64,000 bases of DNA. It comes from Mariniphaga sp964624645. GTDB taxonomy: Bacteria; Bacteroidota; Bacteroidia; Bacteroidales; Prolixibacteraceae. Positions 45,430 through 54,025 of the stretch are shown one piece after another; within the stretch, counting starts at the first letter, position 1; every line of letters begins with the position of its first letter. A program made the position numbers and the translations under genes. Location: NCBI GenBank assembly GCA_964624645.1, contig CAZVAD010000002.1:28546-92545 (forward strand), in the 5' to 3' direction. The notes under the pieces are model-generated. The model was given only the letters and a program-made list of their open reading frames with translations, made no database searches and was not told where the DNA came from.

Positions 45430-46693
45430 AATGGGAAAAATTACAATTCAAAATGGCGAGCTGAAAGTGCCTGATTATCCGGTGATTCCTTTTATTGAAG
45501 GCGACGGAATCGGCAGGGATATCACCCGTCCTTCGCAAAGAGTGATAGATGCCGCTGTGGCACATGCCTATGGCGACAAGCGAAAAATCAGCTGGAAAGA
45601 GGTGCCTGCAGGTGAAAAATCGTTCCGGGAGACCGGAAACCACCTGCCCGATGAAACCGTTGAAGCATTCAGGGAATATCTCGTGGGCATCAAAGGGCCC
45701 CTGCAAACTCCGGTAGCAGAGGGATTTCGTTCGCTAAACGTGGCGCTTCGCCAGGCGCTCGATCTGTTTGTCTGCCTTCGTCCGGTGCGTTGGTTTAAGG
45801 GCGTTCCCTCGCCAATCCGCTATCCCACACTGGTGGATATGCACATTTTCAGGGAAAACACCGAAGATATCTATGCCGGAATTGAGTATATGACCGGAGA
45901 AGCGGATACACAAAAATTGCGTGATTTTTTGATTCATGAAATGGGCGTAACAACCATCCGTTTTCCTGAAAGTTCTTCCTTTGGCATCAAGCCCGTATCA
46001 AAGGAAGGTTCCGAACGGCTTATCCGGGCAGCCATCAGGTATGCCATTCAGCGGAAACTTCCGTCCGTTACCCTGGTGCACAAGGGAAACATCATGAAAT
46101 TCACCGAAGGCGCCTTCAAAACCTGGGGCTATGACCTTGCAGAAAAGGAGTTTTCCGGACAGACATTCACCTGGCGCGAATATGAAAAAATTAAAAATGA
46201 AAAGGGAAGACTCGATGCCGACCATGCGCTGGACGAAGTGAAGAAAGCGGGAAAAGTCATTATAAAAGATGTGATTACCGATGCGTTCTTGCAGGAATCA
46301 CTGCTCAAACCCTATAATCATTCGGTCATTGCCACAATGAACCTGAACGGCGATTACATCTCCGATCAGCTTGCAGCAATGGTTGGAGGAATCGGTATTT
46401 CGCCCGGGGCAAATATCAACTACCACAGCGGCTATGCTATTTTCGAAGCCACCCACGGAACAGCGCCCGATATTGCAGGTTCGGGAAAAGCCAATCCCAG
46501 TTCGCTCATTCTTTCAGGGGTGATGATGCTGGAATATATGGGATGGTATGAAGCTGCCGAGCATGTTTATGACGCCATGGAACACGTGTTTGCCAAACGG
46601 CGGGTAACATCCGACCTTTTTGCGCAGATGGAAGGTGCTACCTTGCTGACAACATCAGCTTTCGCTGATGAAATTATCCGGAATATTCATTAA
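45422..46693 (+). CDS. icd: Isocitrate dehydrogenase, E. coli-type fold with NAD signature
   Basis: A 423-residue relative of E. coli Icd, with RSLNVALRQ (the substrate loop that contains the phosphorylated Ser in E. coli), CLRPVRWFKGVPSP and IFRENTEDIYAGIEY. The cofactor site differs from E. coli: HGTAPDIAG replaces HGTAPKYAG (Lys344 to Asp, Tyr345 to Ile), KANP replaces KVNP (Val351 to Ala), and Tyr391 and Arg395 are replaced in the RRVTSDLFAQ segment. These are the known NAD-type determinants, so this enzyme should use NAD. It starts inside the 3' end of the preceding gene. Confidence 0.93.
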   Translation: MPEMGKITIQNGELKVPDYPVIPFIEGDGIGRDITRPSQRVIDAAVAHAYGDKRKISWKEVPAGEKSFRETGNHLPDETVEAFREYLVGIKGPLQTPVAEGFRSLNVALRQALDLFVCLRPVRWFKGVPSPIRYPTLVDMHIFRENTEDIYAGIEYMTGEADTQKLRDFLIHEMGVTTIRFPESSSFGIKPVSKEGSERLIRAAIRYAIQRKLPSVTLVHKGNIMKFTEGAFKTWGYDLAEKEFSGQTFTWREYEKIKNEKGRLDADHALDEVKKAGKVIIKDVITDAFLQESLLKPYNHSVIATMNLNGDYISDQLAAMVGGIGISPGANINYHSGYAIFEATHGTAPDIAGSGKANPSSLILSGVMMLEYMGWYEAAEHVYDAMEHVFAKRRVTSDLFAQMEGATLLTTSAFADEIIRNIH

Positions 46694-46713
46694 CAGATAT
46701 AAAAAACAAAAAT

Positions 46714-48042
46714 ATGGAATACATTAAATACCGTTTTTTTCAAAAAGCAAGCAAGTGTTCGAAAGAGTTTCAGCGCATAAAAGAGAATCATGGCGGTAAA
46801 GTTATCGCCCAGATAACCCTGGAGCAGGTTTTGTCAGGAATGAAGGGCATTCCGCTTCTGGTTACGGACACCTCAAAACTTGATCCCAATGAAGGGATCC
46901 GTTTTAAAGGCTATACGATTGATGAACTGCGTGCGAAATTACCAAAAATCTCTCCTTCCGGAGAACCGCTTCCCGAAGGGTTGTTTTACCTGATGCTCAT
47001 CGGTGAAATCCCTTCCAAGGAGGATGTGCTCAATTTGTCAAAAGATTTTGCCACCCGTGCACATGTCCCTCAGCATGTTTTTGATGTGATTGATGCCCTG
47101 CCGAAAAACTCCAGGCCGATGACGCAGTTCAGCGCTGCAATTCTGGCCATGGCCACCGAATCCATTTTTCAGAAGGCCTATCGCGCCGGTGTCAATAAAA
47201 AATATTTCTGGGATTCAACCTATGAGGATGTTATGAATCTGATTGCCCGGTTGCCGCACATTGCCGCATATATTTACAGAAGGAATTTCCACAATGACGA
47301 ACATATTGAAGCCAATCCGCGCCTTGACTGGGCTGCAAACCTGGCGCACATGATGGGGCACGGCAGCGAGGATGTGCGCAGGCTGTTCCGGTTGTATATG
47401 GTCATTCACGCCGACCACGAAGGAGGAAATGTATCTGCGCACACTGCCCACCTGGTCGGCTCGGCGCTCAGCAATCCCTATTATGCCTACGCCGCTGCAA
47501 TGACGGGGCTTGCCGGGCCGTTGCACGGTTTTGCCAATCAGGACGTAATCCACTGGATTTTTCAGATGATTGATGACCTTGACACGGATACGCCCACCGA
47601 TGAACAGATGGCGGGATACATTCAGAAAACATTAAAAGAAGGCCGTGTAATCCCCGGCTACGGACATGCCGTTCTGCGAAAGACCGACCCGCGGTTTACC
47701 GCACAACAGGATTTTGCCGAAAGATATATCAAGGACAGTCCGATGATCAATCTGGTCAACCAGTTGTATCGTGTAGTGCCGCCCATTCTTTCCAACGTGG
47801 GGAAAATCAAAAATCCCTGGCCAAATGTGGATGCATTCAGCGGCTCGCTGCTCTATCACTACGGCATCAAGGAATATACATTTTATACCGTTCTGTTCGG
47901 GGTTTCAAGGGCATTGGGCGTTTTGGCATCGCTGGTCAACGACAGGGTTTACGGGCTGCCCATTGAGCGCCCCACATCCTATCCACTGCAATGGTTCCGC
48001 GACCTTGTGGATAAAGACAGCAAAGAAAAAGAAAGCTGCTGA
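46714..48042 (+). CDS. Citrate synthase, mitochondrial-type
   Basis: A second citrate synthase of 442 residues. Its motifs are those of the eukaryotic mitochondrial enzyme: MTGLAGPLHGFANQDVI, VIPGYGHAVLRKTDPRF and PNVDAFSGSLLYHYGI, with the catalytic His, His and Asp in place. It begins 20 bp after the NAD-type IDH gene, closing an operon that holds two forms of each of two TCA enzymes. No aconitase gene is in view. Confidence 0.93.
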   Translation: MEYIKYRFFQKASKCSKEFQRIKENHGGKVIAQITLEQVLSGMKGIPLLVTDTSKLDPNEGIRFKGYTIDELRAKLPKISPSGEPLPEGLFYLMLIGEIPSKEDVLNLSKDFATRAHVPQHVFDVIDALPKNSRPMTQFSAAILAMATESIFQKAYRAGVNKKYFWDSTYEDVMNLIARLPHIAAYIYRRNFHNDEHIEANPRLDWAANLAHMMGHGSEDVRRLFRLYMVIHADHEGGNVSAHTAHLVGSALSNPYYAYAAAMTGLAGPLHGFANQDVIHWIFQMIDDLDTDTPTDEQMAGYIQKTLKEGRVIPGYGHAVLRKTDPRFTAQQDFAERYIKDSPMINLVNQLYRVVPPILSNVGKIKNPWPNVDAFSGSLLYHYGIKEYTFYTVLFGVSRALGVLASLVNDRVYGLPIERPTSYPLQWFRDLVDKDSKEKESC

Positions 48043-48068
48043 CAAAAATGATTTGATGGGTCGCCCGG

Positions 48069-49910
48069 TTATTTATTCATCCGGGTGCGCCGGATTTGCT
48101 TGTTGATCTGATAGGCAAAACCCACGGTTATAAACTCCTGAAGCTGTAATTTTGGCTTTTCTCCGGTTTGCACGCCATTGGCATCCAGGATTGGAAACTT
48201 CACTTTTTCATCATAAACAAAGTGAACCAGCATCCGCATATTGATGTGTTGCGTAAGTTTTACGATAAACAGGTTTTCCCAGCTGACATCGAGATTTCCC
48301 CTTGGTTGCAGGTAGTTTACGAACATTTTGTACTTCGTTTCATAAGTGATGTCTGAAGTGATTACTTTCCTGAAGAAAATATCGGTATTGAAACCCGGCT
48401 CCCAGAAACTGCGTTTTCCTGCTTCAATCCCAAAAGCTTTCTGATTGATTTTCAGCGTATCGCGCACAAAAACATTTTTTGCGGTAACGGGCGAAACAAA
48501 AAGTGAAAAATTGGCATTGGGTTTATAATCCATCCCCACCTTTATAAATGTCCGTGCCGGCGCCAAAAAAGCAGAAATAGGGTCGGGATTGGTGGAAGTA
48601 GGATATTTATATCCGTTGAACAACTGGGTTTGCATGTTGAACTCCGCACTGTAGAACCATTTTTTAACCGCGCTGATGCCAAGTCTGGATGTAATTTCAA
48701 ATTTATCGGCATTTTTTTGGGTTTCTGCATTTTCGCCTCCCGGCCTCACCCATCCGTTGCGTATTTCGCCCGTGTTGTCCCATTTCACCTTCCCGTCGTG
48801 GCGGGAATAGTTGGCCGTACCCTTCAGCGCAAGCTGTATTGAAAGCGCATTCTGTCCACCGGTTTTCCAGTTCTCAAAATAGGTCTGTGTAAATCCGGCA
48901 TTGCCATCAACAACCATTCGCCAGGGAGTCATCAGCTGGTATTTTTGNNNNNNNNNNNNNNNNNNNNNNNNNNNNNNNNNNNNNNNNNNNNNNNNNNNNN
49001 NNNNNNNNNNNNNNNNNNNNNNNNNNNNNNNNNNNNNNNNNNNNNNNTCGGCATATTCCGTTAGTTCTCCAATAATATATGCAATGGTGTGATTCACCTC
49101 CTGCATCACCGAATCGTTGTAATGTCTTAAAATCCGGGAGTTATTTTGCTTCACGGAATCAGACAGGCGGCGGCTTGCCAGATCATATTCTTTCTGAAAT
49201 TGCGCATTCCGGTACTCTTCGATAGCCAGGTTGCGGTAAACTGTCATCACCGAATCGTTGTAGGCCCGTCTTTTTTCCTCAATATAATTTACCCGGATGC
49301 TGTCCAGTTTCAGAAAATTTCTGAAATCTTCGGGAGACTGCATCAGGGAATCGGGAATCACTTCGGGCAATACCAGACTGTCCGGAAGTTGATAAATACC
49401 GTCTGTGTCAAACAGCCGGAACCCTTCTCCCTGCGGAATAACCCCTGCCTTTTCCTCAAGATCCGCAATCACGCTGACAGGCACTGAAAGCTCCTCCTCA
49501 AAATATTTCCTTCTGAACTTCTGGCTGATTTTCTCTAAATCGCCTTTTACCCGGCCTGCCGGGTAAAATCCCGGAACCTGCAGGCTATCCGAAACATCTT
49601 CATGCAGGCGGTAAACAAACTGATAGGAATCTTCTTTTAAAGTTCTGTTCAAAGTGCCAACAAGCGTATCAACAGGCTGTTTTTCAATAAAATGAATCAG
49701 CCCCAGCACTGTCTTTCCTGTTTTCGGATCCACAACATGCCAGTGCGGGTCTTTTTCAAAATATTGCTGCAGGTATTCTATTCCCAGGTCGAGTGATTTC
49801 AGCCCTTTCTCCTCCTCAGTTTCTATATGCTGAGCCTTTGCGAAATTTGAAATGCAAAAGAAGAACAGGAGTAAAAGAACGAGTTTATTTTTTTTAAGAT
49901 ACATGGTCAT
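48069..49910 (-). CDS. DUF3078-type outer-membrane protein, with internal assembly gap
   Basis: A large Bacteroidota protein with signal peptide (ending NFAKA), an N-terminal alpha-helical, charged region with repeated NDSVM-type segments (residues about 20-285), and a C-terminal beta-rich DUF3078 domain (VVDGNAGFTQTYFENWKTGGQNALSIQ and barrel-like strands to TVGFAYQINKQIRR). A 100-N gap at 48948-49047 splits the two parts; both flanks are in the same frame with the 100-N spacing, but the real length is unknown. Function is unknown. A -7 box (TATTTTTG on the minus strand, 49942-49949) precedes the start. Confidence 0.8.
   Translation of the reverse strand: MTMYLKKNKLVLLLLFFFCISNFAKAQHIETEEEKGLKSLDLGIEYLQQYFEKDPHWHVVDPKTGKTVLGLIHFIEKQPVDTLVGTLNRTLKEDSYQFVYRLHEDVSDSLQVPGFYPAGRVKGDLEKISQKFRRKYFEEELSVPVSVIADLEEKAGVIPQGEGFRLFDTDGIYQLPDSLVLPEVIPDSLMQSPEDFRNFLKLDSIRVNYIEEKRRAYNDSVMTVYRNLAIEEYRNAQFQKEYDLASRRLSDSVKQNNSRILRHYNDSVMQEVNHTIAYIIGELTEYAXXXXXXXXXXXXXXXXXXXXXXXXXXXXXXXXXXQKYQLMTPWRMVVDGNAGFTQTYFENWKTGGQNALSIQLALKGTANYSRHDGKVKWDNTGEIRNGWVRPGGENAETQKNADKFEITSRLGISAVKKWFYSAEFNMQTQLFNGYKYPTSTNPDPISAFLAPARTFIKVGMDYKPNANFSLFVSPVTAKNVFVRDTLKINQKAFGIEAGKRSFWEPGFNTDIFFRKVITSDITYETKYKMFVNYLQPRGNLDVSWENLFIVKLTQHINMRMLVHFVYDEKVKFPILDANGVQTGEKPKLQLQEFITVGFAYQINKQIRRTRMNK
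48948..49047. other. Assembly gap of 100 N inside the DUF3078 gene
   Basis: The flanks share no repeat, so the gap does not collapse. The missing bases lie between the helical N-terminal part and the DUF3078 domain. Confidence 0.99.
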
Positions 49911-50010
49911 TTTTGTTTTTTTTTGCTTTTTCCTTTAAACGCAAAAATAGTGTTTATGTTATATACAGCGGTGCATTGCCCGCTAAAAGGAACGGTTTGA
50001 AGCAAACAAT

Positions 50011-50286
50011 TCAAGTAACCCCTGAAAATTTTTCGTTTTCAATCTCCAAATCGTCGTCATAAATTTCTTCATAGAGTCTTTTACTGAAATTTACTGCACA
50101 TTGCAATCTGAGTTCAGATATTCCCATCCATGAATGATTCCATGCTGTATTTCCTGTAATTTCCGGGAAATATTCAGCAATAAGAATCTGAATAACAACA
50201 GGCTTTCCCCAAATTCCGGTTGAAAGAGCCTGAGTTTGTCCAAAAAAGAGACATGCCCGGGATGAATTACCGACTAAAAATTCAAT
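50011..50286 (-). pseudogene. Startless open frame, possible gene remnant
   Basis: In the 371-bp gap between the DUF3078 and GH20 genes, one minus-strand frame stays open for 91 codons without an ATG near its beginning. It reads like real protein (QALSTGIWGKPVVIQILIA, then FPEITGNTAWNHSWMG, then NFSKRLYEEIYDDDLEIE). It overlaps the last bases of the GH20 gene in another frame. The family was not recognised; a 3' fragment of a decayed gene is likely, but a start codon within could give a 40-residue protein from WMGISEL. Confidence 0.4.
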
Positions 50287-52852
50287 TCACATCCATGGGC
50301 AGACTTCCCTTGCCTGCGGCGTCAAAGGCTTTCACTTTCACTTTCGTATTACCGCTCACTGCCACAGGACCTTCGTACTGTTTAGAACTCCGCACCGGCT
50401 CTGAGCCGTCGGTCGTATAGCGGATAATTAATCCGGGGAAAGTGGAATTGGCAACCAGTTTTCCGTCTTCAATTTTTGCACCCGGCGGCGGCACCCGGTA
50501 GTTGAAACCGCCAAAAAGCCGTGATAAACGCGGAAGCTCTTTCTGCGCCAGTGTATTGGCAAAAACATTCCACCCTTTATCCATTTCCTCTTCGCGAAGC
50601 GTCCGGTCTGCAATGGTTTCCCAGTTTCGCTCTTGCCCCCAGGCGCTTTCGGCAAAGCCCATAAGTTTTGGCAGCATGTAATATTCCAGCATCCCGGGGC
50701 CCTTGATGGTTTCGCTCCAGAATTGTGCCTGAACTCCCGTAATATTTTGTTTTCCGGCGGAAGTCAGCTGCTCCAGTCCGGCATATTCGGTTTCAACATC
50801 AATTTTTCGCCCCATCGGAGTTTCCTGCGTGGTGTAGAACACGTTAAACGGTGCAACCTGCCAGGCGTTGCGGGTATTAACAAACCCCGACCAGTAATGC
50901 CCTGGCTCACGCGGATCCTTGTTGTATGCGAAGTCAAAATAGAAATTGGAAACATTGCACAAAATCACCGGATAGCCCGAATTGGCCAGACGATATGCCA
51001 GATCGGCATTGTTTTCCTGATTGTTCCACACATACGGATAAACCCCTTCGCTGGTGAATTCAGGATTGGGGACATAATTTCCGTGATGGTCTTTCAGTAG
51101 TGCAACCTCTTCCCAACCGGTGATTTTCAAGCCTTTTGAGCGCAGCATTTCAACGGCCCGGCCAAAAAAGTAAGCCTGTAAATTTTTCGGATCGGTAATT
51201 TCCGGCAATGTTTTGAGCAACTCCGCGCACATAGGCGATTTTGTCCAGGCGCCTTCGGCCACTTCGTCGCCGCCCGTGTTGAAATATTCAGGCTCAACCC
51301 CGGCTTCTTCAAACATTTTCAGTATGTCATCCACAACGGTTTCATAGAATTTGTAGGTGGACTCCCGCGCAACGCACACCACATTGTCGGAATACCACTG
51401 AGCGGACAGGTATTCCGAAGCATCATCAGGATCGATAAGCCTGAATTCGTTGGCTTTTTCCTCATCCCCCAGAGCCATATATTTTTCGTAGCGCGCTTCC
51501 ATAGATTTAATGGCTGCCCGGGAATGTCCCGGGAAATTGACACCGGGTATGATTTTCACGTGACGTGACTGCGCGTATTGCAGAATTTCAATGAAATCCT
51601 GGCGGGTATAATATCCGCTGCCATAAGTTCCCGCAGCATAGGAAAACGGGCCGGAACCGTAGGACGGATGTATTTTATTTGCCGCTTTGGAGGTGTGTAC
51701 CCGCTGCGCCCCGACTTCCGTCAATTCAGGCAATCCGTCAATTTCAATGCGCCATCCTTCATCTTCCGAAAGGTAAATGCCCAAATAATTTCCTTTGTAG
51801 AAAGAGAAAACATCAATGATTTTCTTAATGCTCTCCTTGGTCTGAAAATTTCTGCTGACATCAATGTGAATTCCACGGTAGGCGAAACGCGGCGCATCTT
51901 CAAGCACAGCTTCGGCAAGCTCAACCCCATTGCCTGCACCGCCGGAAGGAATCATAGAAAGAAGCGTTTGAATTCCATAAAAAACACCGGCTGCATCACT
52001 GCCGGTAATGTGAATGGACTTGTCATCCCTGACGGCAAGCCGGTAGGCTTCCTTTGTTTTTCCCCCGATTGAAATAGGCTTTATTTCAAGAAAAATACTG
52101 TATGGCGCTGGCTGAGTGGCTTTTTCAACAGCAGGCTGAGCTCCGGCAAGCCTTCCCAGATACCCGGATAAAACCTGCACTTCGTTTTCCAAGTCGCCAT
52201 TGTAGAGAATCCGTACCATATCGTCAAAAAGCACTTTTCTTCCGGTGGTTTTATAGCTGACCGGACTTGGCACAACCGGAAGCAACTCCTCCTTCTTCAG
52301 AAGAGAAAGTTTCTGATTCTCCTCAAAAGTCCACCCGGCATCCGGAATGGGCGTAAAGTCGTCTTTATGCCGGTTCATCTGCTCCGGGCGGGTGAACGGC
52401 AGAATGGTATAATCTGTTACCGGTATCGTATCGGTTTCATTTCCTGATTTGTCGTAAAGGATAAAATAGGGGCCAAGCGGCGCGTCGGACTCCTTGATGA
52501 TCCATTCGGAAAACTCGGCAGTTATCTCAACAGACCGTCCGGGCTTCAGGCTGAAATTTCCGGTGGGCTTCATCACATACCAGTCGCCGCTGATGAATTG
52601 AATCTCCACATCGTTGTCGGCAGCGAGTGGGTCACGCGACATCTGACTGAAATAGAGCGCCCAGTTTTTATTGCTGAACGTAAACCGGCTGTTGTTTTCA
52701 ATAAAAAACTTCACCATCGCTTTGGGCTGGTCGGAATATTCGTTACTGACAACTTCCCAGCTCAGTTTAATTTCCTCCGGCAAAGGCGTTTCTTCCTTGC
52801 AACCTGAAAAAAACAGCAGGGCAACTAAGGAAATGATTACACTTTTTTTCAT
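50282..52852 (-). CDS. GH20 beta-N-acetylhexosaminidase lipoprotein
   Basis: Surface or periplasmic exo-hexosaminidase releasing terminal GlcNAc/GalNAc. The 856-residue protein starts with a lipoprotein signal (LLFFSGCKE). A CHB_HEX-like N-terminal sandwich (about 20-150) precedes a GH20b domain (about 190-320), the catalytic barrel (from YRGIHIDVSRNF) with the Asp-Glu pair in NTGGDEVAEG, and a C-terminal chitobiase-like sandwich (TDGSEPVRSSKQYEG). The start at 52852 is preferred over 52891, whose extension is a Lys-rich leader. A -7 box (TATCTTTG, minus strand, 52917-52924) lies upstream. It is divergent from an HGSNAT-like gene. Confidence 0.93.
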   Translation of the reverse strand: MKKSVIISLVALLFFSGCKEETPLPEEIKLSWEVVSNEYSDQPKAMVKFFIENNSRFTFSNKNWALYFSQMSRDPLAADNDVEIQFISGDWYVMKPTGNFSLKPGRSVEITAEFSEWIIKESDAPLGPYFILYDKSGNETDTIPVTDYTILPFTRPEQMNRHKDDFTPIPDAGWTFEENQKLSLLKKEELLPVVPSPVSYKTTGRKVLFDDMVRILYNGDLENEVQVLSGYLGRLAGAQPAVEKATQPAPYSIFLEIKPISIGGKTKEAYRLAVRDDKSIHITGSDAAGVFYGIQTLLSMIPSGGAGNGVELAEAVLEDAPRFAYRGIHIDVSRNFQTKESIKKIIDVFSFYKGNYLGIYLSEDEGWRIEIDGLPELTEVGAQRVHTSKAANKIHPSYGSGPFSYAAGTYGSGYYTRQDFIEILQYAQSRHVKIIPGVNFPGHSRAAIKSMEARYEKYMALGDEEKANEFRLIDPDDASEYLSAQWYSDNVVCVARESTYKFYETVVDDILKMFEEAGVEPEYFNTGGDEVAEGAWTKSPMCAELLKTLPEITDPKNLQAYFFGRAVEMLRSKGLKITGWEEVALLKDHHGNYVPNPEFTSEGVYPYVWNNQENNADLAYRLANSGYPVILCNVSNFYFDFAYNKDPREPGHYWSGFVNTRNAWQVAPFNVFYTTQETPMGRKIDVETEYAGLEQLTSAGKQNITGVQAQFWSETIKGPGMLEYYMLPKLMGFAESAWGQERNWETIADRTLREEEMDKGWNVFANTLAQKELPRLSRLFGGFNYRVPPPGAKIEDGKLVANSTFPGLIIRYTTDGSEPVRSSKQYEGPVAVSGNTKVKVKAFDAAGKGSLPMDVN

Positions 52853-52930
52853 CTTTTTTTTAATTTTTATAAGTTTGAAATCTTTTTTCAAGTAAAATCA
52901 TGGGATTATTAGAAATCAAAGATACAAAAA

Positions 52931-54025
52931 ATGACAGAAATTAAGCGGTTGATTTCTCTGGATGCTTTTCGGGGCTTCACTATTGCGGCAATGATTATGG
53001 TGAATAATCCGGGGTCATGGGATCATGTTTACCCGCCCCTGCTTCATGCCGACTGGCACGGGATTACTCCAACCGACCTGATTTTTCCTTTTTTTATTTT
53101 TATCGTGGGCGTATCCATTGCGCTTGCCTACACCAAACAACTGCGGGCAGGCATCCCCAAAAAGTCGATGTACAGGAAGATTGTTTTCCGCTCACTGAAA
53201 ATTTTCATTGTCGGGATTTTACTTTGGCTTTTCCCGAAATTTGATCTGGAACATATCCGCTATGCCGGTGTTTTGCAGCGCATTGCCATTGTCTTTTTAG
53301 TATCGGCATTTTTATTCCTCAACTCCAAATGGAAAACCCAGGTCATAGTTTCTGTAATCCTGCTGATCGGATATTGGATGGCTATGGCGCTGATTCCGAC
53401 CCCCGGCTACGGAAAACCTATGCTTGAGCCGGGAATCAATCTGGCAGCCTGGCTGGACAGCAGGTTCCTCCCCGGCGTCATGTGGCAAAAGACCTGGGAC
53501 CCCGAAGGCTACCTGAGCACGTTGCCTTCCATTGTTACCGGAATTTCGGGCTTGCTGGCCGGACATCTTATTTTGAGCAAACTGCCGCAGGAAAGAAAGG
53601 TGATTTACCTGTTTTCATTTGGCTTTTTGGCTTTTGCTGCCGGCTACATGTGGAATTATGTTTTCCCGATCAACAAGAATATCTGGACCAGCTCTTTTGT
53701 GATGGTAACCTCAGGACTGGCAGCGATGGTACTGGCAATCAGTATGTTTTTTGTGGATATTATGGGACGCATGCGCCTGACCAAACCCGGAATCATTTTT
53801 GGCTCCAATGCCATTGCGGTTTATGTGCTGTCTGATGTGTGGGAACAGTTTTTTTATAAGATTAAATTTGGTGGAAGCAGCCTCAGCGAGTATTTTATGG
53901 ACCTGTTTGCTGCTGCCGGCTGGAGCCTGAAATTCGGGAGTATGCTCTACTCTTTTTTGTTTATCTGCTTTAACTTCATTCCTGCCTGGATTCTTTACAG
54001 GAAAAAAATATTTATAAAGCTGTGA
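52931..54025 (+). CDS. HGSNAT/NagX-like membrane acyltransferase (second copy)
   Basis: A 364-residue, ten-helix membrane protein related to heparan-alpha-glucosaminide N-acetyltransferase. ISLDAFRGFTIAAMIMVN and HADWHGITPTDLIFPFFIFIVG are close to the human enzyme's loop that carries the acceptor His. Its divergent position 78 bp from a GH20 hexosaminidase suggests a role in amino-sugar handling. A -7 box (TAAGTTTG, 52870-52877) precedes it. The 3' end overlaps aroA on the other strand by 14 bp. A paralogue is at 19006-20118. Confidence 0.87.
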   Translation: MTEIKRLISLDAFRGFTIAAMIMVNNPGSWDHVYPPLLHADWHGITPTDLIFPFFIFIVGVSIALAYTKQLRAGIPKKSMYRKIVFRSLKIFIVGILLWLFPKFDLEHIRYAGVLQRIAIVFLVSAFLFLNSKWKTQVIVSVILLIGYWMAMALIPTPGYGKPMLEPGINLAAWLDSRFLPGVMWQKTWDPEGYLSTLPSIVTGISGLLAGHLILSKLPQERKVIYLFSFGFLAFAAGYMWNYVFPINKNIWTSSFVMVTSGLAAMVLAISMFFVDIMGRMRLTKPGIIFGSNAIAVYVLSDVWEQFFYKIKFGGSSLSEYFMDLFAAAGWSLKFGSMLYSFLFICFNFIPAWILYRKKIFIKL

